Source: an uncultured Paracoccaceae bacterium
GTDB lineage: Bacteria > Pseudomonadota > Alphaproteobacteria > Rhodobacterales > Rhodobacteraceae
NCBI GenBank assembly: GCA_937927675.1
Contig: CALBSG010000082.1
Span: forward strand, 1-53,517
DNA length: 53,517 nucleotides
Direction: 5' to 3'
Within the stretch, counting starts at the first letter, position 1, and every line of letters starts with the position of its first letter. The position numbers were made by a program, and so were the translations under genes. This document shows, one piece after another, positions 41,044 to 49,310 of the stretch. Under the pieces are notes generated by a model. The model did no database searches and was not told where the DNA came from. It saw nothing but the letters and a program-made list of their open reading frames with translations.

Positions 41044-43470
41044 ATGGCCGATACTCTGATAGAGCAAGACAGGCTTAGGGTCGTCTGCAGCCCGTCAATC
41101 TTTGCGTTCGAGACGACATCGGACCTCGCCCCGTTGGACGGACCCGTGGGACAGGACATCGCGGTCGAGGCAATCCGCTTGTCGGCAGATATGCGTCATC
41201 CCCGTTTCAACCTGTTCGTCTATGGGCCAGAGGGCTCCGGGCGGCATTCGACGGCCCTGCGGATCCTCCAGAGTGTCGCGACCAGCCGTTCCGTTCCGGG
41301 CGACTGGGTCTACGTCAACAACTTTGCCGAGCCAGACAAACCCCTTGCGATCAGCCTGCCGTCCGGCGAAGCACCAAAACTCCGTGATGCTGTTGCCGCT
41401 TTGGTTGAGGATCTGGCCAGCCGGATCCCCGCAGTCTTGGTGTCCGAAGATTGCCAGACACGTCGCACGGCGATCGAGCAGGAATTCGCGGCGCGCCAAG
41501 AGGCTGCCTTCAAAGACCTTGCTGAGAGCGCCCGCAAGCGCAACGTGGCGATCCTGCGCACCCCCATGGGGTTTTCGCTGGCCGCGATGCATGAAAGCGA
41601 AGTTCTGAACGCCGAGGCAATGGCAGCCATGGCCGAGGCGGACCGGGTCCGGATCGAAGCAGATATCGGGGCCACCCATGACGAACTTGAGGATTTCCTC
41701 GCATCGCTGCCCGAACTGGGGCGCGAACAACGAGAGGCCTTGGCTGCTCTGAACGCCCGCATGGCAGAACGCGCCGTCAAGTCGGCTATGTCGCGCATAA
41801 ACCGCGCTCTTGCGCGTAACCCCGCAGTGCGGCCTTATTTTGAAGCATTGCACAAGGATCTTGTCCTAAACGCGGATCTGTTCTTGTCTTGGGAACGCAG
41901 CAGCGCCGAGGCTCCGTTTCCGCGCGGCCCCGCTGCCCTTCACGACGACCCGCGCTTTCATCGATACGCCGTGAATGTGGTCGTGACACATCACGACACA
42001 TCAGGCGCCCCGGTCATTGTTGAGGCCATGCCAACGCTGTCAAACCTGACTGGCCGGATCGATTATATGTCCCAGCAAGGGGCGCTCGTCACCGATTTCA
42101 CCCAGATCAAGGCGGGCGCCCTGCACCGGGCAAACGGCGGCTTCCTGCTGCTCGAGGCTCGGCGCGTGCTGACAGAGCCGTTCGCTTGGGATGCCCTCAA
42201 ACGCAGCCTAGAGACACGGGCGATCCAGATCACCACAGCGGCGGACCGGCTGGGTCTGATCGCGACGACCACGATGGAACCTCAGGCCATTCCCTTGGAT
42301 GTGCGGGTCGTTCTAGTCGGCGACCAGCAGTTGCTTCTGCTCCTTTCAGAGCTTGACCCCGATTTCGGCCAGTTCTTCCGCGTGGCGGCAGAATTCGCCG
42401 ATGACATGGCGCGGGATGCAGGCTCAATGGAGTTGTTCGCCAGCATACTTGCCACGGTTGGCCGGCAAGAGGGTTTGCACCCTGTCGCCCGCGATGGCGT
42501 GGCTGCCCTGATCGACGCGTCGTCACGCGCGGCGGAAGACCAGCGGAAGCTGTCGCTGCGGACATCCGAAGTGCTTGATCTCATGCGCGAGGCTGATCAC
42601 CTTGCGTCACAGGACGGGTCAGGGGCCATTACCGGCGCACATGTCGCTGCGGTGATCGCCGCAAAAGAGCGTCGGCTTGGCCGGACCCGGGAAAGCCTGC
42701 TGGCGATGGTCCGCAGTGAAAAGATCCTGATTGCAACCACCGGCAGCGTCATCGGGCAAGTCAACGGCCTGACGGTGGCCGAAATCGGCGAGTCGCGCTT
42801 TGGCATGCCGGTCAGGATCACCGCAAGGGTCAGGATGGGATCGGGCCGCGTCGTGGATATCGAACGCGAGGCAAAGCTGGGTGGGCCGATCCACTCCAAG
42901 GCGGTCCTCATCCTGTCGGGCTTCCTCGCGGCCCGATATGCGGCGGATGTCCCGTTATCACTTTGGGCCTCGCTGGTTTTCGAACAGAGCTATGGGCACA
43001 TCGAAGGCGACAGCGCCTCACTGGCAGAGCTGTGCGCCTTGATGTCGGCGCTGGCCGAAGTCCCCCTATCGCAGTCCTATGCCGTGACGGGATCGGTCAA
43101 CCAGCTGGGCGATGTGCAGCCCGTTGGCGGCATCAACGAAAAGGTCGAGGGCTATTTCCGGATCTGCGCGGACCGGGGTCTGACGGGACGGCAGGGCGTG
43201 CTGATCCCGCGTGCGAACCTGTCCAACCTGATGCTGCGCGACGAGGTGGTTCAGGCCGTGGCGGCCGGCCAGTTCCAGATCCACGCCATTTCCCATGTGG
43301 ATGAGGCGATTGCCCAACTGACGGGTCTGCCCGCAGGCCAGCGATCGGCGAATGGCGAGTTTGAGGCAGGCTCGATCAACGCCAATATCGAGGTGCGGCT
43401 TATCAACTTCGCGGATGCGCGGGTTGGGCAGATCGGACTTCTGGCCGACCGGGAGGCCACAGATGGCTGA
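41044..43470 (+). CDS. Lon-like ATP-dependent protease (LonB/YcbZ type)
   Basis: An 808-residue AAA+ protease of the non-canonical Lon class. The N-terminal ATPase region contains a P-loop GPEGSGRHS in which R67 replaces the usual lysine. A helical insertion (~130-260) follows, then GGFLLLEARRVL (Walker B-like) and RVVLVGDQQLLLLL (sensor region). The C-terminal S16 peptidase has S657 in EGDSASLAELCALMSAL and K700 in VGGINEKVEGYF, an intact catalytic dyad. Start at MADTLIEQDRL. It likely degrades damaged or specific proteins in the cytoplasm. It overlaps the APC permease at 43463 by 8 bp, an unusual coupling. Confidence 0.9.
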   Translation: MADTLIEQDRLRVVCSPSIFAFETTSDLAPLDGPVGQDIAVEAIRLSADMRHPRFNLFVYGPEGSGRHSTALRILQSVATSRSVPGDWVYVNNFAEPDKPLAISLPSGEAPKLRDAVAALVEDLASRIPAVLVSEDCQTRRTAIEQEFAARQEAAFKDLAESARKRNVAILRTPMGFSLAAMHESEVLNAEAMAAMAEADRVRIEADIGATHDELEDFLASLPELGREQREALAALNARMAERAVKSAMSRINRALARNPAVRPYFEALHKDLVLNADLFLSWERSSAEAPFPRGPAALHDDPRFHRYAVNVVVTHHDTSGAPVIVEAMPTLSNLTGRIDYMSQQGALVTDFTQIKAGALHRANGGFLLLEARRVLTEPFAWDALKRSLETRAIQITTAADRLGLIATTTMEPQAIPLDVRVVLVGDQQLLLLLSELDPDFGQFFRVAAEFADDMARDAGSMELFASILATVGRQEGLHPVARDGVAALIDASSRAAEDQRKLSLRTSEVLDLMREADHLASQDGSGAITGAHVAAVIAAKERRLGRTRESLLAMVRSEKILIATTGSVIGQVNGLTVAEIGESRFGMPVRITARVRMGSGRVVDIEREAKLGGPIHSKAVLILSGFLAARYAADVPLSLWASLVFEQSYGHIEGDSASLAELCALMSALAEVPLSQSYAVTGSVNQLGDVQPVGGINEKVEGYFRICADRGLTGRQGVLIPRANLSNLMLRDEVVQAVAAGQFQIHAISHVDEAIAQLTGLPAGQRSANGEFEAGSINANIEVRLINFADARVGQIGLLADREATDG

Positions 43471-44683
43471 ACGTTCCCTCAAGCGAAGGCTCACCTTGCT
43501 GCAGGTCGTTCTCTATGGGCTGGGCGTCACAATCGGGGCCGGGATCTATGCCCTTGTCGGCAGCACGATTTCCCTCGCCGGGGTTCACGCGCCGGTGGCC
43601 TTCGTCGTGGCTGCGCTGATCATGATCTTTCCGGCAGCCTGCTTTGCCGAATTCACCGGTCGCTATCCTGTTGCAGCGGCCGAGGCACGCTTCGTCCGCG
43701 AAGGGTTCGACTCGCGCGCTTTGTTCGTGGTGGTCGGGCTTGGGGTGACACTGATCGGAATCGTGTCGGCTGCCGCCATCGCGCATGGTGCCGTCAGTTA
43801 TCTCTCGCGCGTGATCGATCTGCCCCCGGAAGTCCTTTTGTCGCTTGTGATCTGTGGCAGTGCGATCGTGGCGTCACTCGGCGTGCAGTCCTCGGTCGGC
43901 ATTGCCAGTGCGTTGACCGTTGTGGAAATCGGCGGCCTGCTGCTGATCATCGGCGGCGGCTTCTGGGCCGAGCGCGACATTCTCGATCAGGCGATGCAGG
44001 CGGTGCCCGCCACATTGTCGGTGCCGGTCTGGGCCGGGGTCATGGCCGCCAGCATGCTGGCTTTCTTTGCCTTCATCGGTTTCGAGAATATCGACTCGAT
44101 CGCCGAGGAAACGAAAAACCCCCAGAAAACCCTCGCATTGGGAATATTCCTGACCCTTCTGATTACGACCATTCTGTATCTGGGGGTGGTTCTGACCGTT
44201 CTCGCGACCAATGACTTGACCGAGATTGCCACCCATCCGTCACCACTGGCACTGACCTTTGTCCGCAACACCGGCCTTTCCGAACTTGTTCTGGTCGCGA
44301 TTGCCTGTGTCGCCACCCTGAACGGTGTTATCGTCCAGATCTTGATGGCGGGCAGAGTTGTCTTTGGCATGGCCAGAGACGGCGAATTGCCTCGCGGGCT
44401 GGCCCATTTGTCTGAGCGGACAGCAACACCTGTGTTGGCAACGACGGTCTGTGCCGCCGCGACCCTCGCTCTCGCCCTTGTCTTTCCGATCATCCGACTG
44501 GCGGAATTCACATCTGGCATAACGCTTGCGGTCTTCGCGCTCGTATGTCTGGCGCTGGCCCGTATCCGGGCCAAGAGAACACCGGCGCCCGAGGGAACAT
44601 TCCTCGTTTATCGCTGGGTGCCGATCACAGGTGCGCTGGCCTGTCTTGCTCTTCTGGTGGCCGGTCTCGTGTCAGAGATTTGA
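43463..44683 (+). CDS. APC family amino acid permease
   Basis: A ~406-residue polytopic inner-membrane transporter. Start at MAERSLKRRLTLL, overlapping the protease stop. The first helix has the APC signature GLGVTIGAGIYALVGS. About 11-12 hydrophobic segments follow, including FFAFIGFENIDSIAEETKNP, the conserved GFE-EE-NP loop after TM6, and GRVVFGMARDGELPRGLA. The class imports amino acids or polyamines by proton coupling; specificity is unknown. It is probably translated with the Lon-like protease. Confidence 0.9.
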   Translation: MAERSLKRRLTLLQVVLYGLGVTIGAGIYALVGSTISLAGVHAPVAFVVAALIMIFPAACFAEFTGRYPVAAAEARFVREGFDSRALFVVVGLGVTLIGIVSAAAIAHGAVSYLSRVIDLPPEVLLSLVICGSAIVASLGVQSSVGIASALTVVEIGGLLLIIGGGFWAERDILDQAMQAVPATLSVPVWAGVMAASMLAFFAFIGFENIDSIAEETKNPQKTLALGIFLTLLITTILYLGVVLTVLATNDLTEIATHPSPLALTFVRNTGLSELVLVAIACVATLNGVIVQILMAGRVVFGMARDGELPRGLAHLSERTATPVLATTVCAAATLALALVFPIIRLAEFTSGITLAVFALVCLALARIRAKRTPAPEGTFLVYRWVPITGALACLALLVAGLVSEI

Positions 44684-45060
44684 AATCAACACGGACCACG
44701 CTGTGCCAAGAACTCCGGCGCCTCACGCCGCGCTCTTCCACCGCAGGGGGCTGACGTAGACGATGTCATCGCCCGCACTACCGAAGCGGCCGTTCCTGCC
44801 TTGCCGCAACCCTGCCTAAAGTGAATGCGCATCGGGAAACGGTCATTTCACGACGGCAGCGAATGCTCGCTTCTCCGCACTGGGCGTGCTCATGGCCCAA
44901 ACCTGCCGTTCGCCATTAGCAAACACCTTTTCAAAATCAGCCGCTCTGATTTGCTGCGGAGGGTTGCGGTTTTCGGCACGGTCGACATCAGGCATCAGTC
45001 GCGCGACCCGTTTAAAGCAGGCCTTGCATCAGCCAGCTATCGCGCCCATGCATGTTCATC
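44684..45060. other. Gene-free stretch containing the yaeQ fragment copy
   Basis: No gene supported. It holds the 61-bp duplicate of the yaeQ 3' end (44719-44779) and a degenerate segment (44785-44860) resembling 36690-36780, then about 200 bp with no recognisable content before rsgA. Confidence 0.5.
44719..44779. repeat. 61-bp repeat, copy B (yaeQ 3' fragment)
   Basis: Matches 36045-36105 at 60 of 61 positions in the same orientation. Only the final 19 codons of yaeQ are present, with no open frame around them, so this is a broken duplicate rather than a gene. Confidence 0.9.
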
Positions 45061-46095
45061 ATGACCCATGCATCAGAACAGGAAGCTTTGCCTTTGGCCG
45101 CACTCGGGTGGTCTGCGTTTTTCAACGATCAACTTGATCAAGATGACGCACGCCTCGCACCCATGCGTGTCGCAACCGTGCATCGCGCCAGAATGACGGC
45201 GGAATCCCAGCACGGCCTGGTGAGGCTGAACCTTTCCAACCACTCCAATACAGCGGATTTCGCCGTGGGGGACTGGATACTGGTAGAGCCTGAGACCAGC
45301 ATGCTTGTGAGACGGCTGGAGCGAAAGACCACGCTGCAACGGCGGACTGAGGGCGGGCGTGGTCCGCAACTGATTGCGGCGAACGTCGACACGCTCTTTA
45401 TTGTCTCGTCCTGCAATGACGACCTGAACCTTGCAAGGCTCGAGCGCTATTTGGCCCTTGCCAACGAGTCTGGAACAACGCCGGTGATCATCCTGACCAA
45501 GGCTGACCAAGTGGCAGACACTACGCCTTGGCGCGAGCAGCTCGTGGGATTGCAGCGCGGCCTGGAGGTCGTCACTCTGGATGCAACGGCGCCAGAAGCT
45601 GCCGTGGCTTTGGCCCGTTGGTGCACGGCCGGACAAACGGTTGCCCTTGTCGGCTCGTCAGGTGTGGGCAAGTCATCCTTGCTGAATACGCTTTCTGAGA
45701 AAGCACCAGACGAGGCGCAGCTGACCGGCAGCATCCGTGAAGCAGACGCCAAAGGCCGCCACACCACCACATCCCGCTCGTTGCATCGCATTGCCGGAGG
45801 CGGCTGGGTGATCGACACGCCCGGCATCCGGACGCTGCTTGCCAGCGACCTTTCAGTTGGACTGGATGTGGTGTTCGCCGAAATTGCCGAGCTTGCGCCT
45901 GAATGCCACTTCAGTGACTGCACGCATGACCATGAACCGGGATGCGCGGTCCAGGCGGGAGTTGCAGCCGGAAGGCTTGATCCGGCGCGCCTTGAGCGCT
46001 GGCGCAAACTTGTGGACGAGAACCGAACCAACACTCCTTCCCAGTCCGGACCTCGCGGAAACAAGAAGACCAAAATCACCGGCAAACGCCGCTGA
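45061..46095 (+). CDS. rsgA: Ribosome small subunit-dependent GTPase A (RsgA)
   Basis: A circularly permuted GTPase that assists late 30S maturation. Order of motifs: N-terminal OB-fold (HGLVRLNLSNHSNTADFAVGDWILVE), then G4 LTKADQ, then G1 GSSGVGKSSLLN, then G3 DTPGIRTL, then a zinc knuckle C-x5-C-x-H-x5-C in ECHFSDCTHDHEPGCAV. That order is diagnostic. About 344 residues. The start is uncertain between 45052 and 45061, with no good ribosome site at either. The basic C-terminal tail (GNKKTKITGKRR) suits ribosome binding. It is monocistronic, or nearly so. Confidence 0.93.
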   Translation: MTHASEQEALPLAALGWSAFFNDQLDQDDARLAPMRVATVHRARMTAESQHGLVRLNLSNHSNTADFAVGDWILVEPETSMLVRRLERKTTLQRRTEGGRGPQLIAANVDTLFIVSSCNDDLNLARLERYLALANESGTTPVIILTKADQVADTTPWREQLVGLQRGLEVVTLDATAPEAAVALARWCTAGQTVALVGSSGVGKSSLLNTLSEKAPDEAQLTGSIREADAKGRHTTTSRSLHRIAGGGWVIDTPGIRTLLASDLSVGLDVVFAEIAELAPECHFSDCTHDHEPGCAVQAGVAAGRLDPARLERWRKLVDENRTNTPSQSGPRGNKKTKITGKRR

Positions 46096-46622
46096 GACCC
46101 CAAGGTCGATATCGGGCCAATGTCGCAATTGGTCCGAGCACGTTGCTACGTCACCACGTTCCCATAAGCGGCCACTGGGCTGGTTCTGCAGGCCCCGCGG
46201 CCGATGGTTCTGGTGGCGACCAACGAAGGAGTTTCAGACTGCTGATTGGCCGCGCAGATCGAGCGGTTGACGCCGTTCTTTCCCAAGAGCTAGGGGAAGC
46301 CGCGTGTCGATGATCGACGTGTGCTGAGTGGCGCTGTCTTCATCAATCGCAATGGCTTGCGGTGGTTTTTTCGGTCCTTGCTTCGTGGGCGTGTTCGTCG
46401 GCGGGATAGTTTGAAGTCGCGATGGGCAGGGCCGCGCGGCCCCCAGCTGCTCGCCACGCGGTTCACCGACTGGAAGAACGTCGGACCGATGCAAGGCGAT
46501 AAAGAGTTTTGACCGCTGGCATCTGAAACTGCCACCTTTGAAGCATAAAATATCCTTTGGCGCACTTGTCGCTGCGGGGCGGGCGTGGTCGGGTTCGGCC
46601 ACAAGGACCGAAAGACATACCC
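46096..46622. other. Gap between rsgA and the channel gene
   Basis: Apart from the IS5 remnant (46252-46365), no gene is supported in these 527 bp. The last ~80 bp form the presumed promoter and leader of the channel gene. Confidence 0.5.
46252..46365 (+). pseudogene. IS5-family transposase remnant
   Basis: Translation reads QIERLTPFFPKS, a TAG stop, then GKPRVDDRRVLSGAVFINRN and GLRW, the conserved N-terminal region of IS5-type transposases. The stop replaces an expected residue and similarity ends at GLRW, so only about 38 codons survive. No inverted repeats or second half were found. Confidence 0.75.
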
Positions 46623-47597
46623 ATGAAGCTGCTGCGCCGCCTGACCACCGTGACTGCCCTGATTTTGAGCCTCTTTTTATCTGCGGTCTTGCCAGACCTC
46701 GCCATGGCACAGGAGGCCTCTGCGCAACGGGTCGAGGTTGGGGCCTATGTTTTGCGCCTGTCCAACGTCTCGCAAAAGGACGGCACTTTTGATGTCGACA
46801 TGTGGCTTTGGTTCCGCTGGACCGATCCGACCCTGAAACCCTATGAGGGGTTTGAAGTGTCGAACGGGCGGATCGCCAGCCGGTCCGAAGCCGTAGTAAG
46901 TCATGACGGCGATCATCTTTACACCTCGGTCCGGGTGCAAGCGACTGTCTTTCACGACTATGATGTGAGGCGCTATCCGCTGGACAGCCACGTCCTGACG
47001 ATCGACATCGAAGACGAGAATCTGGGCGCCGACAGCTTGGTCTATGTGGCCGATGCCAATACGGCAATCGATCCGGACCTGTCGGTGCCGGGCTGGAACG
47101 TGAAGTTGGACGCGCCAAAGATTGAAGCCCATGAATATCCGACGAATTACGGTCTGAAATTCAGCGGACAGACATCATCGAGCTATTCGCGCGCGGTGTT
47201 CCAGGTAGAATTGCTGCGCTCTGACTTTGGGCCGCTGTTCAAGCAGTTCTGGATTTCGGCGCTCTCCGTCATCCTTGGACTTCTGGCCTTTCGTGTGCGG
47301 GCCACGGATCTGGATGCACGTTTCGGACTGGGCGTCGGGTCCATCTTTGCGGCCAGTGCCAATGCCTTTGTGATTGCCGACAGCCTGCCTCAAAGCACCG
47401 AGATTACGCTTGCCGAACAAATCAATTTTCTGTCCGTTGGCACGATCTTCCTGTGTGTGGCCGTCAGCGTCTGGTCGCTGCGCATCTGCTACCGGGGTAG
47501 GGACGCGGCATCCGAAAAGCTGGACCTTTGGGCCATGGTGGTGATTGCCATGGGGTATCTGGCGGCGAATGCTGTGATCGTCGGCATGAACCTGTAA
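46623..47597 (+). CDS. Pentameric ligand-gated ion channel homologue (Cys-loop superfamily, prokaryotic)
   Basis: A 324-residue protein. A signal peptide (MKLLRRLTTVTALILSLFLS, cut near AMA-QEA) leads to a ~195-residue extracellular beta-sandwich, with VDMWLWFRWTDPTLKPYEGF and DYDVRRYPLDSHVLTIDIED, the Pro-loop equivalent of the Cys-loop without cysteines. Four C-terminal helices follow: FWISALSVILGLLAFRV, FGLGVGSIFAASANAFVIAD (pore helix position), NFLSVGTIFLCVAVSVWSL and LWAMVVIAMGYLAANAVIV. The layout is that of GLIC/ELIC-like channels, though many alphaproteobacterial members are divergent in the pore. Ligand unknown. The ATG at 46623 gives a proper signal peptide, unlike the longer frame. 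Confidence 0.82.
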   Translation: MKLLRRLTTVTALILSLFLSAVLPDLAMAQEASAQRVEVGAYVLRLSNVSQKDGTFDVDMWLWFRWTDPTLKPYEGFEVSNGRIASRSEAVVSHDGDHLYTSVRVQATVFHDYDVRRYPLDSHVLTIDIEDENLGADSLVYVADANTAIDPDLSVPGWNVKLDAPKIEAHEYPTNYGLKFSGQTSSSYSRAVFQVELLRSDFGPLFKQFWISALSVILGLLAFRVRATDLDARFGLGVGSIFAASANAFVIADSLPQSTEITLAEQINFLSVGTIFLCVAVSVWSLRICYRGRDAASEKLDLWAMVVIAMGYLAANAVIVGMNL

Positions 47598-47844
47598 TAT
47601 TTCAGGCTCGCGCGGTCTCTCGACTGGGATGATGGGGCTTGGCGATGGCACCAGACAAGGTTGGGGTGCTGGCGGGTGCTGTGTCGCCATTGCATCCGCT
47701 CAGGTGACGACTTGGCTGCCCCACCGGACAGCAGAAAAATTTATTCAGTATCAGCACTTTGCCAGCCGTGAGTTACCCCCTTGTGGCAGCGTCGTCGAAC
47801 ACGCGGTTCATGGCCGAGTTCGGCGTATTTGTTCATAGCAGAGT

Positions 47845-47955
47845 ATGGTTCGTGTGGTGGACCGTTCGCCGAAATCTCCGGCCGTGCGGCGCCGATCAAA
47901 AAAGGGCGGCAAACTGCTCTATGAGGTGAGCCTCGGGGTTGGCGTGCTGGATTAG
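47845..47955 (+). CDS. Doubtful 36-residue basic ORF
   Basis: ATG 47845 to TAG 47955 encodes a short protein rich in R/K and S (MVRVVDRSPKSPAVRRRSKK, then a neutral end). There is no ribosome site and no family match. It may be a remnant of a longer gene. Listed only because it is the sole frame with gene-like codon use in this gap. Confidence 0.15.
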   Translation: MVRVVDRSPKSPAVRRRSKKGGKLLYEVSLGVGVLD

Positions 47956-47991
47956 CATAGGATTGATGTTAAATCTTTAGTGAGCTTAATG

Positions 47992-48031
47992 AAGATCAAA
48001 GGTGGTATTGTTTGATAGTTTATTTGATCTT
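47992..48031. promoter_or_regulatory. Inverted repeat AAGATCAAA / TTTGATCTT
   Basis: A perfect 9-bp inverted repeat with a 22-nt spacer, about 105 bp upstream of the beta-barrel start at 48136. The wide spacing favours an operator pair over a hairpin. Confidence 0.35.
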
Positions 48032-48135
48032 TTGCTGATTTTATTTCGGAAGGATTGCTCCACCGCTCAATCGACAAGAGTTCGTAATGGAACTGATCGT
48101 GTAGGCTAAATAATCAATTATATGGGGTGGGGCTT

Positions 48136-49179
48136 ATGGGACGATTTAATTTGCGGTCAACGGTGGCGCTTTCTGCGTTGCTACTGGCGACTGGGCCGGG
48201 TGCTGCCTTTGCGGACTCCAACGGTGTCTACGATTGGAGCGGCTTCTATGTGGGGGGGCTGGTTGGCTCTGCCAAGACAGAGTCTGACGCGGACATAGGT
48301 TACACCAATGATGACGGCAGCCCAGCACTGGGATGGACTGACGAAGAATTCCATGGCGATGTCTATAACGCACTGCAGAGCCTTAGTGTTTCCACGGTCG
48401 AAGGGTCTGCCACGAACAGCCCTATTCCTGATCTAACAGACTGGGCCACTATCCTTTCGGGTGATGATGCTGATGTCATCGGAACGGGTTTGGCTGGCTA
48501 CAACGTCCAGCGCGACAATCTGGTTTTCGGCGGTGAATTGCGTGCCGCCTTCGGAAATTTTGGTGCGTCCGTTTCCGAAACCTTGTCAACCAGTGGCACC
48601 ACCAGCGGCAGTGTTAGTTTTACTAACATTGTTAACGGAAACTCGTTCACATATTCTGACCCTGAGGACGTTCTCACGTCGATCGTCGATCCGATTTCGA
48701 ATACCGAGGGGGCCATTGCGTACACGGCCACCTACAATCAGGACGCGAGCATCGATTTCAATACCCATTTTGATACGATGATCTCTCCTGTGGCCCGTGT
48801 TGGGGTTGCAATGAACCGGGTGCAATTTTTTGCCATGGGAGGCCCGTCATTTGCCAAAGTCCGAGCTGGGACGTCCGCTTCTGTCCGCGAATATGCGACG
48901 AACGCGTCGGTGAGCCAGGATAGCGTCACCGACACATTCAGCGCTGACAAGACCTATGAGTTCTCGGGCAGCAACACCCGAAGCAACTGGGGCTTTACGG
49001 TCGGCGGTGGTGCCGAATGGGCTGTAACCGACAATGTCGTTTGGCGCGCAGAGGCCGAATATCACGACCTCGGCTCGATCTCAGCGACGGGGGTGTCGGA
49101 GGATACCGATGCGACTTACACGGTGAAGCAAAAGCTCGACGGCTATAGCATATCGACTGGCATCATCATCAGGTTCTAA
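48136..49179 (+). CDS. Outer-membrane beta-barrel (surface-antigen/opacity type)
   Basis: A 347-residue exported protein. A signal peptide (RSTVALSALLLATGPGAAFA, cut before DSNG) is followed by YDWSGFYVGGLVGSAK, the usual start of Omp25/opacity-like alphaproteobacterial barrels, then VQRDNLVFGGELRAAFG. It ends with the strand DGYSISTGIIIRF and its terminal phenylalanine, the outer-membrane insertion signal. A serine/threonine-rich central insertion (~65-215) is larger than in the short family members. ATG 48136 lies 3 nt after GGGGTGGGG; a GTG three codons upstream is possible. Monocistronic, with a strong terminator 30 bp downstream. Confidence 0.85.
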   Translation: MGRFNLRSTVALSALLLATGPGAAFADSNGVYDWSGFYVGGLVGSAKTESDADIGYTNDDGSPALGWTDEEFHGDVYNALQSLSVSTVEGSATNSPIPDLTDWATILSGDDADVIGTGLAGYNVQRDNLVFGGELRAAFGNFGASVSETLSTSGTTSGSVSFTNIVNGNSFTYSDPEDVLTSIVDPISNTEGAIAYTATYNQDASIDFNTHFDTMISPVARVGVAMNRVQFFAMGGPSFAKVRAGTSASVREYATNASVSQDSVTDTFSADKTYEFSGSNTRSNWGFTVGGGAEWAVTDNVVWRAEAEYHDLGSISATGVSEDTDATYTVKQKLDGYSISTGIIIRF

Positions 49180-49209
49180 GCTGGCCCGTTGTGAGGGCAG
49201 CCATTCCGG

Positions 49210-49249
49210 CGGCGGGGGAGGGGATGCACCTAGCCCCCGCCGTTTTTTT
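49210..49249 (+). terminator. Intrinsic terminator after the beta-barrel gene
   Basis: A perfect 9-bp GC stem (CGGCGGGGG at 49210-49218, CCCCCGCCG at 49234-49242), a 15-nt loop and seven Ts (49243-49249). Confidence 0.93.
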
Positions 49250-49310
49250 CGAATTTCGGAAAATCAGTCTGTTTGGTAATCTTCGATATCCGCAGAGATG
49301 ATTGGGCCAG

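Larger units (their letters stand above)
47598..48135. other. 538-bp intergenic region with AT-rich promoter
   Basis: The left part has no recognisable content except a doubtful 36-codon frame at 47845. The right part (about 47960-48130) is AT-rich and likely contains the promoter of the beta-barrel gene. It includes a 9-bp inverted repeat AAGATCAAA (47992-48000) / TTTGATCTT (48023-48031). Confidence 0.5.

Noticed and set aside
40645..41059. Overlapping frames of 99-123 codons before the Lon-like gene
   Set aside because: No ribosome site, no hydrophobic or domain pattern, and three frames are open at once, as expected for G+C-rich non-coding sequence.
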